Source: Maylandia zebra
Lineage: Eukaryota > Chordata > Actinopteri > Cichliformes > Cichlidae
DNA: 64,000 nucleotides
NCBI RefSeq assembly: GCF_041146795.1
Contig: NC_135180.1
Span: 34,394,294-34,458,293 of the forward strand
Direction of reading: 5' to 3'
Below, one piece after another: positions 14,901 to 26,033 of this stretch. The first letter of the stretch is position 1; the number at the start of each line of letters is the position of its first letter. The translations under genes and the position numbers were made by a program. Under the pieces are notes generated by a model, which searched no databases, was not told the DNA's origin, and saw only the letters and a program-made list of their open reading frames with translations.

Positions 14901-16759
14901 CATCATCATGTATTTGTCAATCTTTCCATTTATTTAGTTCAGCCCATGTGTGATATCATATAATTTCTAGGTAATATTTCCCTCCTCCATGATTTTTTTC
15001 TGTTACTAGAGAATGAACAGAAGTTTGAACTTCGGCGGTACTGTGAATGCGGCATGCCGCATGACGATGGTACTTTAAGTTTTATCATCTCTGGGACTAC
15101 GAGCAAGAGGGGAGACACTAAAGAATTAGAGAAGCTGAACCAGCAGCTACCCTACATCTTTACCATGTCCATCCCTAAAACCAACCACTCTAAGAGTTTA
15201 CGCACAAAACGTTCCACTGACACGACGGACAGCTGCAGCACGTAAGCAATTCTGAACTTAATGATTTATTCCACTCCATTTCTGCTTTAAAGCTGCAATA
15301 GTAACCTACTAAACCACGAGCAGCTTCAAAATACAGACCACTGAAACAACAAACATCAACTATCCCTGTTTATCCATGCTGTAATTCTGTGGTCGTTTTA
15401 GTGGCTGTATAATAAATGGACTGTAGCTTTAAAATGTTTTATAATCTTAGACAGATTACAGTGTGCCTCTCATTTACCCCCACACATGTACACAAGATGG
15501 AGTATACCTCCAAGGCCCAGCCATAGGGTTAAATTGAGTGTAATGTTGTCTCCCAACATAACAGTTATCGTCCTACAGCTTTAAAACTGACTTGATTTCA
15601 ATACTCTTTGCACCATCTCATCTTCACACTGTTTTCTCTTTTGCAGCCAATCACACAACTGCTGTTTGAAGAAACTGTACATTGACTTCAGGAAAGATCT
15701 AGGATGGAAGTGGATCCATAAGCCAACGGGTTACTATGCCAACTACTGCATGGGGTCCTGCACCTATATCTGGGATGCAGAAAACAAATATTCTCAGGTA
15801 CTGTGTGCATTTTCATGAGTGTTATTTCTCCCAAATCCCAGGAGGCAATTTCTTAAAGTCTGGAAAAAATGTTAATGGCAATGTTGTATTTATATGTTGC
15901 CATAATAATTCTTGATGATTTAAATAAACCAAAATGCAAAGACTACTTGTATTATTTTAGCTCTAAGCACTACGGCACTAGGACTATCTGAATTTAACCG
16001 GTTATATAAAATTCTGGTAGAGACAAATCCCACTCAGAAGGAAAACCAATGGTTTTATGAGAAAAACAAAAACACAAATCCCTTGCAGGTTGCAGGAAGG
16101 GGATGTAGTGTGAAAAATCCGCCAAAAATCAGTATACACAGAGCTACCTCATGCGTTGCCCCCTCGTCAGTAAAGGAGCAGGAGCTTTGTTTGTGCCAAA
16201 CCTGATTAGGTTAGGGCTGAAATGATGACAAAAACTTTGTCTCTGGTTGTTTTTACTCTTTTAAAAAGCTAAATATCCTTTTTATGGCCCTTAATACTTT
16301 TAACACTTTCCACTCATTGAGGAAACTCTGGGTCTTTCAAAAATTTGTGCAAAAATGTCTTTAAAAAGTAAAGTATTGTAGTTTGTATTAAGATTTTTCT
16401 AAAATCACACTGAAAATTCTTAGAAATGTTGTGCTTATGTATTACATTTGCTTCGGACCATGTTGTCTTGGTGAGTAAATTCTCATAAATCTTGCCTACA
16501 GATTCTGGCACTGTACAAACATCATAACCCCGGAGCTTCTGCCCAGCCCTGCTGTGCTCCACAGACACTAGAGCCACTGCCAATCATCTACTATGTGGGG
16601 AGGCAACACAAGGTATCTATACTGCAGTCACTTTCAGGTCAAATGTTTGCAGAACATTTTATGTGAAAACAATATATAATTGATCACATCACTGTTATTT
16701 TCTACTTGCAGGTGGAGCAGCTGTCCAATATGATCGTGAAGTCTTGCAAGTGTAGCTAA
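8991..16759 (+). CDS. tgfb1: Transforming growth factor beta-1 precursor
   Basis: Six coding exons: 8991-9315, 14591-14875, 15010-15241, 15647-15797, 16502-16612, 16712-16759; 1152 nt, 383 aa (human about 390). The N-terminus is a hydrophobic signal peptide. LSTC (C23) matches the cysteine that links the latency peptide to LTBP or GARP. ALYNST-like LSLYNSTS follows. The latency peptide also has the CEC dimer cysteines (215, 217) and an integrin-binding RGD (237-239). The furin site RTKR ends at 271, leaving a 112-aa mature ligand, the standard size, with the cystine-knot cysteines and the end [30 protein letters not shown] and [17 protein letters not shown] point to TGF-beta1 rather than beta2 or beta3. 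The first mature cysteine is shifted by one residue relative to mammals. Teleosts have tgfb1a and tgfb1b; I cannot assign which. Confidence 0.95.
9316..14590 (+). other. tgfb1 intron 1 (5.3 kb)
   Basis: A long first intron with no extra coding exon seen. It carries one tRNA-headed SINE (listed separately), pyrimidine-rich tracts near 10320-10370 and 10515-10550, and otherwise AT-rich DNA. Confidence 0.6.
10790..11005 (-). mobile_element. tRNA-headed SINE in tgfb1 intron 1
   Basis: Read on the minus strand from about 11003, the head resembles a tRNA-Val: an A-box-like TAGTGTAATGGTT (10994-10982) and a B-box-like GGATTGAAACA (10951-10941). A body follows (GTCATCCGACATAAAAACCT, then CCAAATCAAATACG) like that of common teleost SINEs. 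The cloverleaf is degraded, so this is a SINE rather than a working tRNA gene. Its insertion is antisense to tgfb1. Confidence 0.65.
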
Positions 16760-17915
16760 AAATATAGTATGGCACACAGCTCTGCCTCCTCTTCTCAAAA
16801 CACAGAGGGAAAGAAGATGTTGTGTTGGAGACTACAGATAAGAGCAAGTGACAGAGAATTTGAGATAATGTGGACATGGGGAACAAAATATTTTAAAGCT
16901 TTTCTCCAACAATCCCTCAGTTGTCACATTTGATGCACATTAAGCCATGGACCTCTTTTTTCTTCTTCTACATATTAACGATTATAGTTTTTATACGTAC
17001 ATTTACCTTGCAGTAGTAAAATTGTCGGTCTTGAAATGAATTAATTTATTTGTTGCACTGACAGGTGTCTAAAGAATAATAATGTACATAAAAGAAGTGT
17101 GTGAGACAATAAAATTTGGACAAAAAAGCACGAGGACAATAATGAACGTTCATGGAAGAATATCCATATTCAGGGATGAAAACGTGGGACATTTCAGATG
17201 ACCACATCATCGTCCTGGTGAAAGGTGCTGAATTACAGGTGGAAAACCAGGGATGTTGGGGTTTTCCTCAAAGATAAGGCTGTAGGTGTTTTTGCATGGC
17301 TACATCATAAAGGACAGAAAAAGACACAGGGAGAGTCCAACCTGGGGAAAATCCCTTTTGACTGAAAGGCTGGACTTTCATTTTACAAGAACCGTCCATT
17401 AGTTTTATTTTCTTTTTTCAACCCACGTGACTTCTAATATGCATTTTATCAGTATGTTTCTGTTCATAATGTTCATAACTGAATGTCAGATTGTCCTTTA
17501 ACCCCACTGGTTTTTCAAAGCCAGAGGCACTATCAGCTGAGAGTGATGACATCATGCTTTTAATCCCTCTGGGGACTTACCGCCATACATGTTCTCTATT
17601 AATGGACACATGGTGGTAGTGCTGATATGAGTAAGGCTATTAATACTTATTGTTTTATTTTATTTTGTTTTAAAATCATGGTAAATTATTTTAATTTCAG
17701 GAAGTTTCACAAGGATGTTTTTTCTTTCAAACTCATGAACTGGTCTGGCTTCTATGACTCGCATTAGGAATAAAACCAACACATGATTTCAGCTTTCTAT
17801 GTTTTTCTGGTGCACCTGCTTTTATAATGTCTATTTGTAAATATTCAAACAAAAAAAAAGAAATAAACATGTTAAATTATGTTGTGATGGTGGAAGATTT
17901 TATGAGCAAAATAAA
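16760..17915 (+). other. tgfb1: tgfb1 3' UTR and candidate polyadenylation signals
   Basis: After the stop at 16757-16759 the DNA is AT-rich and non-coding. AATAAA signals lie at 17108-17113, near 17769 and at 17862-17867. Which one is used cannot be told, so the 3' UTR may be about 0.35-1.1 kb. Confidence 0.45.
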
Positions 17916-20900
17916 CCACAGGAGATGTTTCCACTTGGCAGAGAGTTGCCTTGATTAGGTGTGTGCGTGTGCGGGTTTGCGTTGCACTTGTCAGTGCATG
18001 TATGCGTCTGTTTTAACTGTAAGCCGACTTGACGAAAGCATAAACTGAAACACACCTAAAGTGATGTAGACGTGAATTTCATCATCTTGTCTTTGTCATC
18101 ACAAAAACAGTTCAAAAGAGTCGTGTTGTTAGACGTGGTTTTCCTCAAAAAACTGTAACTAAAACATTTTTAGAGTACAGTCATGTTAGGTAAAAAAAAT
18201 AAGATGAAAATGTGACGCTAGTTGAGATAAAACTGTGACTTCAATTTGAAACTAAGAGTGATTTGAAGTTCAGGGCCGTTGCCGTACTTGACAGACTGGG
18301 ACCCCACCCCTTGCACCTCCTTTTCCTTCTACACTTCAGTGTGTGACTACTTCTCTTTCTTGATGTCTTTCACAATCAGTTTTTTTAAAACACTACTTGT
18401 ACTTGTGTACTTGTACAATGACTTTCCAGTGTCGGGGAACAGATCGGCCGATGGAAAAGCTTGGCTTATGGCACCATGTGGACTATTTCAGGCCAACTGC
18501 AGGGCAATTATGGGATGACTGAAGAACAGCAGCAACAAGTCCTATTTGGCTTCACCAGTGGCAAAGAATGCTCGGATGTACAGGTTCTTTAGTTGCACTG
18601 TCTTAACCTGAAGGGATGGATGCCTTTCCAGTTTTTATGCTATCTCTGTACACCACACCCCCACCGTCCCAACCCCAACCCTCTCACTCTGTACTCAAGG
18701 GATTATTGTCAGCCCATGAGGCTGAATTGGGAATGAGGAGAGCAGGTCCAGACCCGTTGGTAAGTCCCAGACTTAAGGGCAGTGACTACATGGAAAATTA
18801 AACACACATACTGTGCACATGCATATGAAAACACTGAACCCACTGACACACAGACACAGCTCAAGCACACCAACATCAAATGCCTTACATAAGCTTTGTG
18901 CTAGTGACTCGTGTGGGGGATGCTTGTGCTGTTAACAAAGTGACAGTGATCAGTGCTATCTTGTTCCAAGGCTGGTCATGTTACCCAGAAAGCACAGCAA
19001 TTTTCCCCCAATGAAAGAACACACAAAGCGCCTGTTTGGAAAGGCAGCTAAACAAAGTATAATGAAACATCATCAAAATAATTGAATCCTCTTCAGTCTC
19101 ACCTCTCAAAATGATTCTGAGTGATCTGTTGCCAGGTCATAATCTTGCCAAAGTACAATGTGTACCGTGTTATCGTGACAGGGGAAATGTAATTGGAATG
19201 TTAATGGGGCTTTTTTTTCACCAAGAAAACAGGATCATTGCCCAACCTAAACAAGGAAAACCCAAGATCTGATGCAGGAGACAAGATCATTAACATTAGA
19301 CACTAAAGGTGCTTGAACTTGAATTTTGCTTTTTTCACTTTCCCTCCTAAAGATGAAACAAAGAGTAAGAATGTCAAGAGACTCATAAATCTATCTGTGG
19401 TGCTAATGGAACAGCCCTATGGGGGAAGTAAAACTTAAGTAGCCTTGTTCCTCCAAGTGATGTTCATTTCTCAGCAGCTGCTTCCTCTCAAGCCCTCTGG
19501 CTTTTCATGGGACTGAATTAAACTGCTGACACCTCCTGCTAAAAATGAAGCACATCGCAGAATACGGCCCACCCGAAGAAAAATAAAGGATTGAACTGAA
19601 CACAATTCAACCCAACAGAGAAGATTTAAGACAGATGGCGGCAGCTTTTGAAGGTCAAGCAGGTGTTCTTTTACAGCTAAGTCCATGTGTTGAGTTTATA
19701 CAACTGCATGAGTAACAAGAAAATTGTTCTGTTGTTGCTATTCATCAATTTTGACACAACTGGTCCTTTAATTACATCCAAGTGCAGTGTTTAACCCTTT
19801 TATATCTGTTGATGTGATGACTTTCGAAGCATTCTACCTGTATGCTACTTATCTAGGTTCATAATGCAGTCATGCTAAATGTGAGCTCATTCGTCATGCC
19901 GCTGGTCTTGAAATGTTATTTTGGGTTCGCGTCTTATTACAACATCCATGAAATGTGCGATTATACGTCCACCAGTCTTCCAGCACAACTGCTCATTAAA
20001 AGTGGAGCAGGAAAGCGACCTGGTATAATTCCTGTGAACTCAGACGGAGCTGACTGCGACCTTAATAACAGACGCTGATGTCCTGCTGCAGCTCAGCTCT
20101 GCCTTGCAAACACACAGCTGTGCAAATCCATTGTTGCTCCAGGTGCTGAATCTGCGTGCAAACACACACAAATACACAAACATCAACAAACATGCCTTTC
20201 TGTTTAAAGACGCAGTTTTGCAGTTTAAGATTTTGGTTTTATTTTCGCATCAGTTTTACACAAGTCTAATTAAATTCGAGATTTCTCTCTTAAAATAACA
20301 GGGTAATTATGTTACCATACTTACTGATATAAGGGGTCAGGCTGAACAAATTTACCACAGTACTGACTTTAATTTTGTACATGTTTAACTTACTTTTATG
20401 CCTAACTTATTTTTTGCTTCGCTGTACAGGCAAGATTTGAAATAACTTTAGTGTAGATATATATGTTACTGCTCTACCTGTATTTTTATTAAATAAAATG
20501 TTTCTGATACATATAAATTAAACTTTGATTTATAAGTCCCCAGAATACCTGGGTGTACAGATCAACAGAATATTGACAAGTTTACTGGAACATGTTAGAC
20601 ATGAGCTGACAGCGATTTCCTTCTCCACCTGTCAGGCTTTTATTGCCATCTTTTTCCTTCACACCTGCAGTAGATGTTTATCACAGTCAGCCGCCCATAT
20701 CGCTCGCTTCGCCTCCTCTTTTCTCTCCTTTTCTCTCTGATCTTTTTGTTAGCCGCTGCCAGCTCTTTGAAGATTCCCTGAAAGTTTTGTGTTATCACCT
20801 GCACGACACAAAGCAAGTGATAGGGGATGAAAAAAGATGAGTGACTAAATGAGGGACAGAGACAGAATAAAATACCACACACGTTTTTCTTTCTAGCTTT

Positions 20901-21752
20901 TTTTCCCTACAAGCTAAAAAGAAACTAGGGTAGAACAAACATTTTTAAAAGAGAGTAGTTAATTTCCACTTCACCAGATGGCCGCTGTGCTCCTTTGTCA
21001 TGTAAATAACCAGTAGCTAGCGTCATAGCTTAAAATTCTAAGGATCAAAGACTGAGGAAAAACAAAAAAAAAGCCTCTTCAAAGTGAAGCCCACAAAGGG
21101 AAAGTATGATAAACCATATGACAGTGAGTGTGGTTATAAAGCACGCTGGGCCCTGACTCATTTGCTGGACCTCTGTAAGTAAGAAATGTTTTCTAAAAAA
21201 GGAAAGGTACCAATTACATCTCTGGACTGGCTCCTTCTCGTGGCACCGCCCCTCCGTTTCCTTCCTTCCTCCTCTCTCTCTCTCTCCCTCTGTGTGTGTG
21301 TGTGTGTGTCCCTGGACACACAGGGACAGATATGCCGCTATAAACAGCTACCATGTCCCTGGGTAATAAACAGAGGAGAGGACCTGGCTCATGGCTCTGA
21401 AAAAACAACAATGTCCGAGCAGGATCTACACCCAGAGGAGAGGCAGTCTCTAAATAGCAGTTTAATCATACAATCCCAACTGAAGAACATACCCCAGTGG
21501 GTGATGGTGACGGCAATGGGGAAGACGAATTGGTGAGGGGTGGTGTTTGAGGGAACCTTAATTCCCCTGGTGAATCACTATCAAGCATTTATTGCAATAG
21601 CATCTGTTGCTCAATGACTTTATAATTGAAAAACTCCAAACATCATTCTGGGCTCTATAAAAACTAAACGCTTCTAATCTAGATCTAGATATCCTGCTGT
21701 ATTGGGCTGGCTTGTAAAGTCTGAACACAGCAGTAATTTTAATTGTATATCA

Positions 21753-21776
21753 GTTGTTGTTGTTGTTGTTGTTGTT
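21753..21776. repeat. (TTG)n microsatellite
   Basis: About eight tandem TTG units in the interval downstream of tgfb1. Confidence 0.9.
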
Positions 21777-23026
21777 TTGGTTGCTTGGGAAAAGAATAAT
21801 TCTCAAACAAGCTGTTGACCAGATGGCCTTGATATAGTCTAAATGTTTATTTCTAACAATAATTTAGGTCTAACACTCAGTCTTCTGCTAGCTCTGTATT
21901 GTTCACCACCATCTGCTGTATAAAAATCTAGCTTTTGCAAGACGTTTGACTTACTAGTCTAGCGGCATAAATACTGCAATCTTTTTATTTTGGTAAACAG
22001 CTGCCTGCTGTTGTTGGACAAAAGGTTGATTGAAAGCAAAGCAATGTTTTGGCCACTATTTTCAGGGGATTTTCCACTCTGAATGACACTTTTCCCATGA
22101 ACCACTAGTTTAGTTCATTCACTGAATAGCTCAACTGTCCTGATATAGTTTTTAAATAAAAACACTTGTCCCAGTTCCAGTACTTCTTTTGGAGTTTTTT
22201 TTTTTAACCATTTTGCCTTATGACCACCTTTTAGTTGGAGAAAACAGTCATTATGAAAACACACCTGTGTAAAGTAAAAAGTTAATGATTTTAGGCAGAT
22301 GCAGCCATGCGGCTTCAGAATCCAGTGGAATAGAGGCATGCTGGGAAAGCGTACAAGGCATAATCTCTTTACAGACCCCATAGTAAGCTTGGCCGAACCA
22401 AGGCTGTGACCCATACCTTGGGCGTAAAAGTTCATTCACACACTATTACTCATCCTACTACTTCACTTCATCCACGCACCCTCACGTCCACATAGACACA
22501 CACACGCACACACACTAAAACACGGGCAAGGCTGCTGACTCCTATTAAGTGAGGTGTGACTGAACTCACAAATCACACATTGGTGTTAAACTGACATGGT
22601 GGACAGAAAGAAATATCATCCCGAGAACATGCACACACAAATTTGGGTTAAATCACACAGTAATATGAATCTTCTTATTGGATAAATGGGAGGTTAGGGA
22701 GGAGTGAAGTTTTCAAGGTTAGCTCTGCACAGGGTCTGTTTTAGATTAGTCTGCCATAGTCTGTGGCCTACTGTGTCAGTGGAGCTCTCAGCTGTATTGA
22801 TAGGTGCAAGGGTTATGACAGCAGAGAGAAAAACTTGGCAGCCTGTTCCTCCATTGCCTTCCCTCAGAGGGATACTGGTCAGCACGCTCCCACCCCTCCT
22901 TTCTCTCCCCACTAGCTCTGAATTCCCCAATGAACAACACATTCCTCCTTCCCAGTACCACTGTTTATGACACGGTATCCTTTGAAGCAACATGTGAGTG
23001 TTTGTGTACGTGTAAGTAGATGGGTG

Positions 23027-23031
<5 letters not shown>

Positions 23032-23101
<70 letters not shown>
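23032..23101. repeat. (TG)n microsatellite
   Basis: About 35 near-perfect TG units, ending in a short GCGCGC stretch. It produces long but meaningless His-Thr open frames on the minus strand. Its length makes it probably polymorphic. Confidence 0.97.
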
Positions 23102-23108
<7 letters not shown>

Positions 23109-23529
23109 CAGCCTTGAGCAACTGAGCCTTGGTAAATGCATAAATGTTCCAGCATGACAATAACAAAGTTGGACTGTGAGTTTAATAAAGGTCTAAGTGT
23201 TCTGTGGAACACCTGAGCAGGTATGATAAGGGCATACATCTGTGTGACAGCTGTTTCCTTGCATCCCTCAAGTGATGGCAAAATCTAGAATCTAGGCCAA
23301 TTGAATTACACATTGAGATGGAGAGTCCATGAGAGCAATGGGTGGAGGAAAAAGCTGTGAGTCATCACCAAACTTGGGATGCGCTCATTTTAAAAGGCAG
23401 AGAGAGAGGGGGGAAAACTGGGTGTTGAGACAAAGAAAAACAAACGAGTTGCTTTTCTAATTAAAGCAGCCCTAAAGGAGAGGGTGGGGGTGTTAGGGAG
23501 CTGGGAGGGGGGCAGAGGTCAAAGCTAGC

Positions 23530-23610
23530 TGAGTCATTTCTAAAAACACCCATTTCCTGTGATTGGGGCGCTTCAGGAGCGGGCAGAAATTACTTGTGGT
23601 TTATGCAAAC
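23530..23610. promoter_or_regulatory. Dense transcription-factor motif cluster, candidate enhancer
   Basis: Within 80 bp there is AP-1 TGAGTCA (23530-23536), an ETS core TTCCTG (23554-23559), a CCAAT-type GATTGG (23561-23566), RUNX TGTGGT (23595-23600) and an octamer-like ATGCAAA (23603-23609). The AP-1/ETS/RUNX combination is typical of immune-cell enhancers. Location 7 kb past tgfb1 makes that gene a possible target. This is inference from motifs only. Confidence 0.3.
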
Positions 23611-25069
23611 CCTCCTCACATTTCCTCCCAATCAATGCACTCTGACACGCAACGGTAATACGCATTTACCATGTTTTATTCAGGCACACATTGATGAGTA
23701 GACCTGGAAAATGTATAGAAGGTGCATCCGAAAATGCAAAAAAATTTTTTTTCCTCTCTCTCTTTTTTTTTTTTTTTTTTAGATCTTTGCACTTTTTATA
23801 ACAAGTCTTCTTCATAAAAGTTTTATTCCACTATTTTATAGCAGCTTTGTAATATTGTTATATAGAGTTCTAACCTTACAAAGTATCAGTCAAAAGTTTG
23901 TCCCAAACCTTTGATGTATGTTTGAATATGTGTATAAAATAGTAAATGTTATTAGCTGCATGATTAAACATAACTAAAAAAAAGTCAGTGTTTCTAGAAA
24001 ATCAGCAATGGAACAGATATATTAAAAAATACCAATTTTTTATAGATCATATTTGTTTTTATATTTTTTATTAATAACAACATTCCACATCTTAAAGCAT
24101 GGCAAAACCTTTTGTGTTTTAATAGTTTTATAGAGTTCAACTTAAATATGTCATTATAACTAAACAAGATTCTGAACTTGGATTACATTTTTGTTCTTGA
24201 TATTTTTGCAAATTAGTACAAATTTAACAAGATATATTAACTTAGTTGAATATAAAATATTGAACAAAAGCCTTGAGCCATTCCTCGTTTCTTTTTCCTT
24301 ATATTTTGCTTTTCAGAGGTTAGAACTCTTGTAATGCTCTAGGATCGTTTTTGTTTTTTTTTGTCATTTTCAGTCTAATTCTTGCACCTAATTATTTTCA
24401 GAGCACTGTTTATTTGATATGTTAAGCCAGATGATGTGCATCATTCAATCATAAAAAAGACTCAAACTAGACTTGTATCTGCACATAACACACAACTTGG
24501 CAAAGAAACTATTTTAAACTCTATATTAGACACTTTGTTACTAGCAACCACAAAAGCATATAACTTGTTCACATTTCTTTTGCCCAATCTATAAAAAATG
24601 CTAAACAACACAAAACAACAAAAAAAACAGGGAGATTCCCAAAGAGCTATTGGCAAAAAAAAAAAAGAAAGAAAGAAAAAAAAGCAGAGGGCAGAAGAAG
24701 AAGTCTGAAAGCAGTACCTGAAAGTCATGTTCTTGAAAAATAAGAAAAAAATATCCAGCAAAGAGGACATGAGAGATACAAATGGCCCTTCGGCTGAGCT
24801 ACTGTTTGCTGGAGTGTCGTGAGAAATGACTTCAGGGGAATGGTGGCTGTCAAGAAACCATTCTTAAGGAAGGGAAACAGGGAGAAATGACACAATAATT
24901 GTACTGAAAATTATTAGCAACGCATCTTACACTGCGATGAATCAAAACTAGAAATCCTTAATTAAAATTGCCATCTTATATAGACTAAATCAGAAAAAGG
25001 GTGCAACACATTGGAGGCTCTGGAGGTCTGAAGCTGTATTTAAGTTAGTGGTGTTGGGGATTTTTGGAT

Positions 25070-25280
25070 GGAAATGAACGCTGAAAAGTACGGTCAGATT
25101 TTGATGCACTGTGCAATATCACCTGGAAGGCTTTAGACAGAAAACAGAACAAAAGGCAGCCAACATCAAAATAAGAGCTTTTAATGTTCTTCAAGAAGCC
25201 TGGAAAACTATTCCTGAAGACTGCTTAAATATTATAAGAAAGCTTGTCTAGCAGAGTTCAGGCAGTGTTGAACAATGGAA
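25070..25280 (+). pseudogene. Tc1/mariner-like transposase C-terminal fragment
   Basis: From about 25187 the plus strand encodes LQEAWKTIPEDC, matching the C-terminal region of Tc1-like transposases, followed by an in-frame stop and then decayed sequence that still resembles the family end. It is related to the copy at 41000-41482, which carries the same GTTCAGG/CTGTGTTGAA-type end. No terminal repeat remains. Confidence 0.65.
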
Positions 25281-25351
25281 GTAGTCAGTTGGTGACGTTC
25301 CCTGTTCAGTCTGAGTAAAAAAAAAAAAAAGAAATGTTGAAAAGATGCTTT

Positions 25352-26033
25352 TGTCACGGTCCTGGGTCGGGTCGACCCAGCATTTTGAGTTTCTTATGTT
25401 TTGGTTTATTTTTGCATTATGGATTGGTTATTCTCTGGTGATACTGTTTTGATTACAATTATATTCTGATTCTTTAGTTATCTGATGATGATGTTGATGA
25501 CAATGATGATTATGTCTGGTTTAGGTTTTGTTATCTTGCCCTTATGTTTGGTTTAGGTTGCCTGTGCTTGGTCTTCTCTGCCCGTATGTCCCTCTGTTTG
25601 TCCATGACGTCATTATGCCTGTTTACGAGTCTGTCTCTGTCTGGTGTGTGCTTCCTGTCTTATTTTGTAGGTCTGTGTCCTTTGTCAGTGCGTTCAGCTT
25701 TGTGCTCTCCCTGTCTCGTCAGTGTAATCAACGTCAGCCATGTCTCCCAGCTGTTTCCTCTTTGCTCCGTTCACCTCTTGTATTTAGTGTCTGTGTCTTC
25801 CCCTACTCGGTGTCGCATCGTTAACGTCTGTTCACCCTCACTTGCTGCGTGTTTAGGATTTCCAGTCCTCCTGCATCTCTGTTTAGAGTTTTGTTTGCTT
25901 TTGTGAGTTTTATTTTATCTTGATGTTCTGCTCCAGCAATAAAGCTGCATTTTCTGTCTAAACCTCGTGTCCTGAGAATCCTGCATTTTGGGTCCACCAC
26001 TCCTGCCTGCCTGCCACACAGCCGACCATGACA
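25352..26033 (+). mobile_element. Solo LTR (682 bp), family copy 1
   Basis: It begins TGTCACGGTC and ends GACCATGACA, so it has TG...CA ends with short inverted termini. It is flanked by a perfect 5-bp duplication, GCTTT (25347-25351 and 26034-26038). A polyadenylation signal AATAAA sits at 25938-25943, about 90 bp from the 3' end, as in the R region of an LTR. No internal gag or pol sequence is present. A second copy of the family lies at 59736-60243. Five-bp duplications fit Gypsy or ERV-type elements; the family is not identified. Small open frames inside are not genes. Confidence 0.82.

Larger units (their letters stand above)
17916..25069. other. Gene-poor interval downstream of tgfb1
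   Basis: No exon with splice sites and recognisable similarity was found on either strand. Contents are AT-rich unique DNA, a (TTG)n tract at 21753-21776, a CT/GT-rich stretch near 21268-21309, the long (TG)n tract at 23032-23101 and poly-T near 23762-23780. Open frames here are short or run through repeats. Confidence 0.55.

Noticed and set aside
22694-23281. 195-aa minus-strand open frame
   Set aside because: Its length comes from translating the (TG)n tract as His-Thr repeats; the flanks are not protein-like.
25528-25906. Two Cys/Leu-rich overlapping frames of 98 and 120 aa
   Set aside because: They lie inside the solo LTR and resemble chance membrane-like translations of T-rich DNA.
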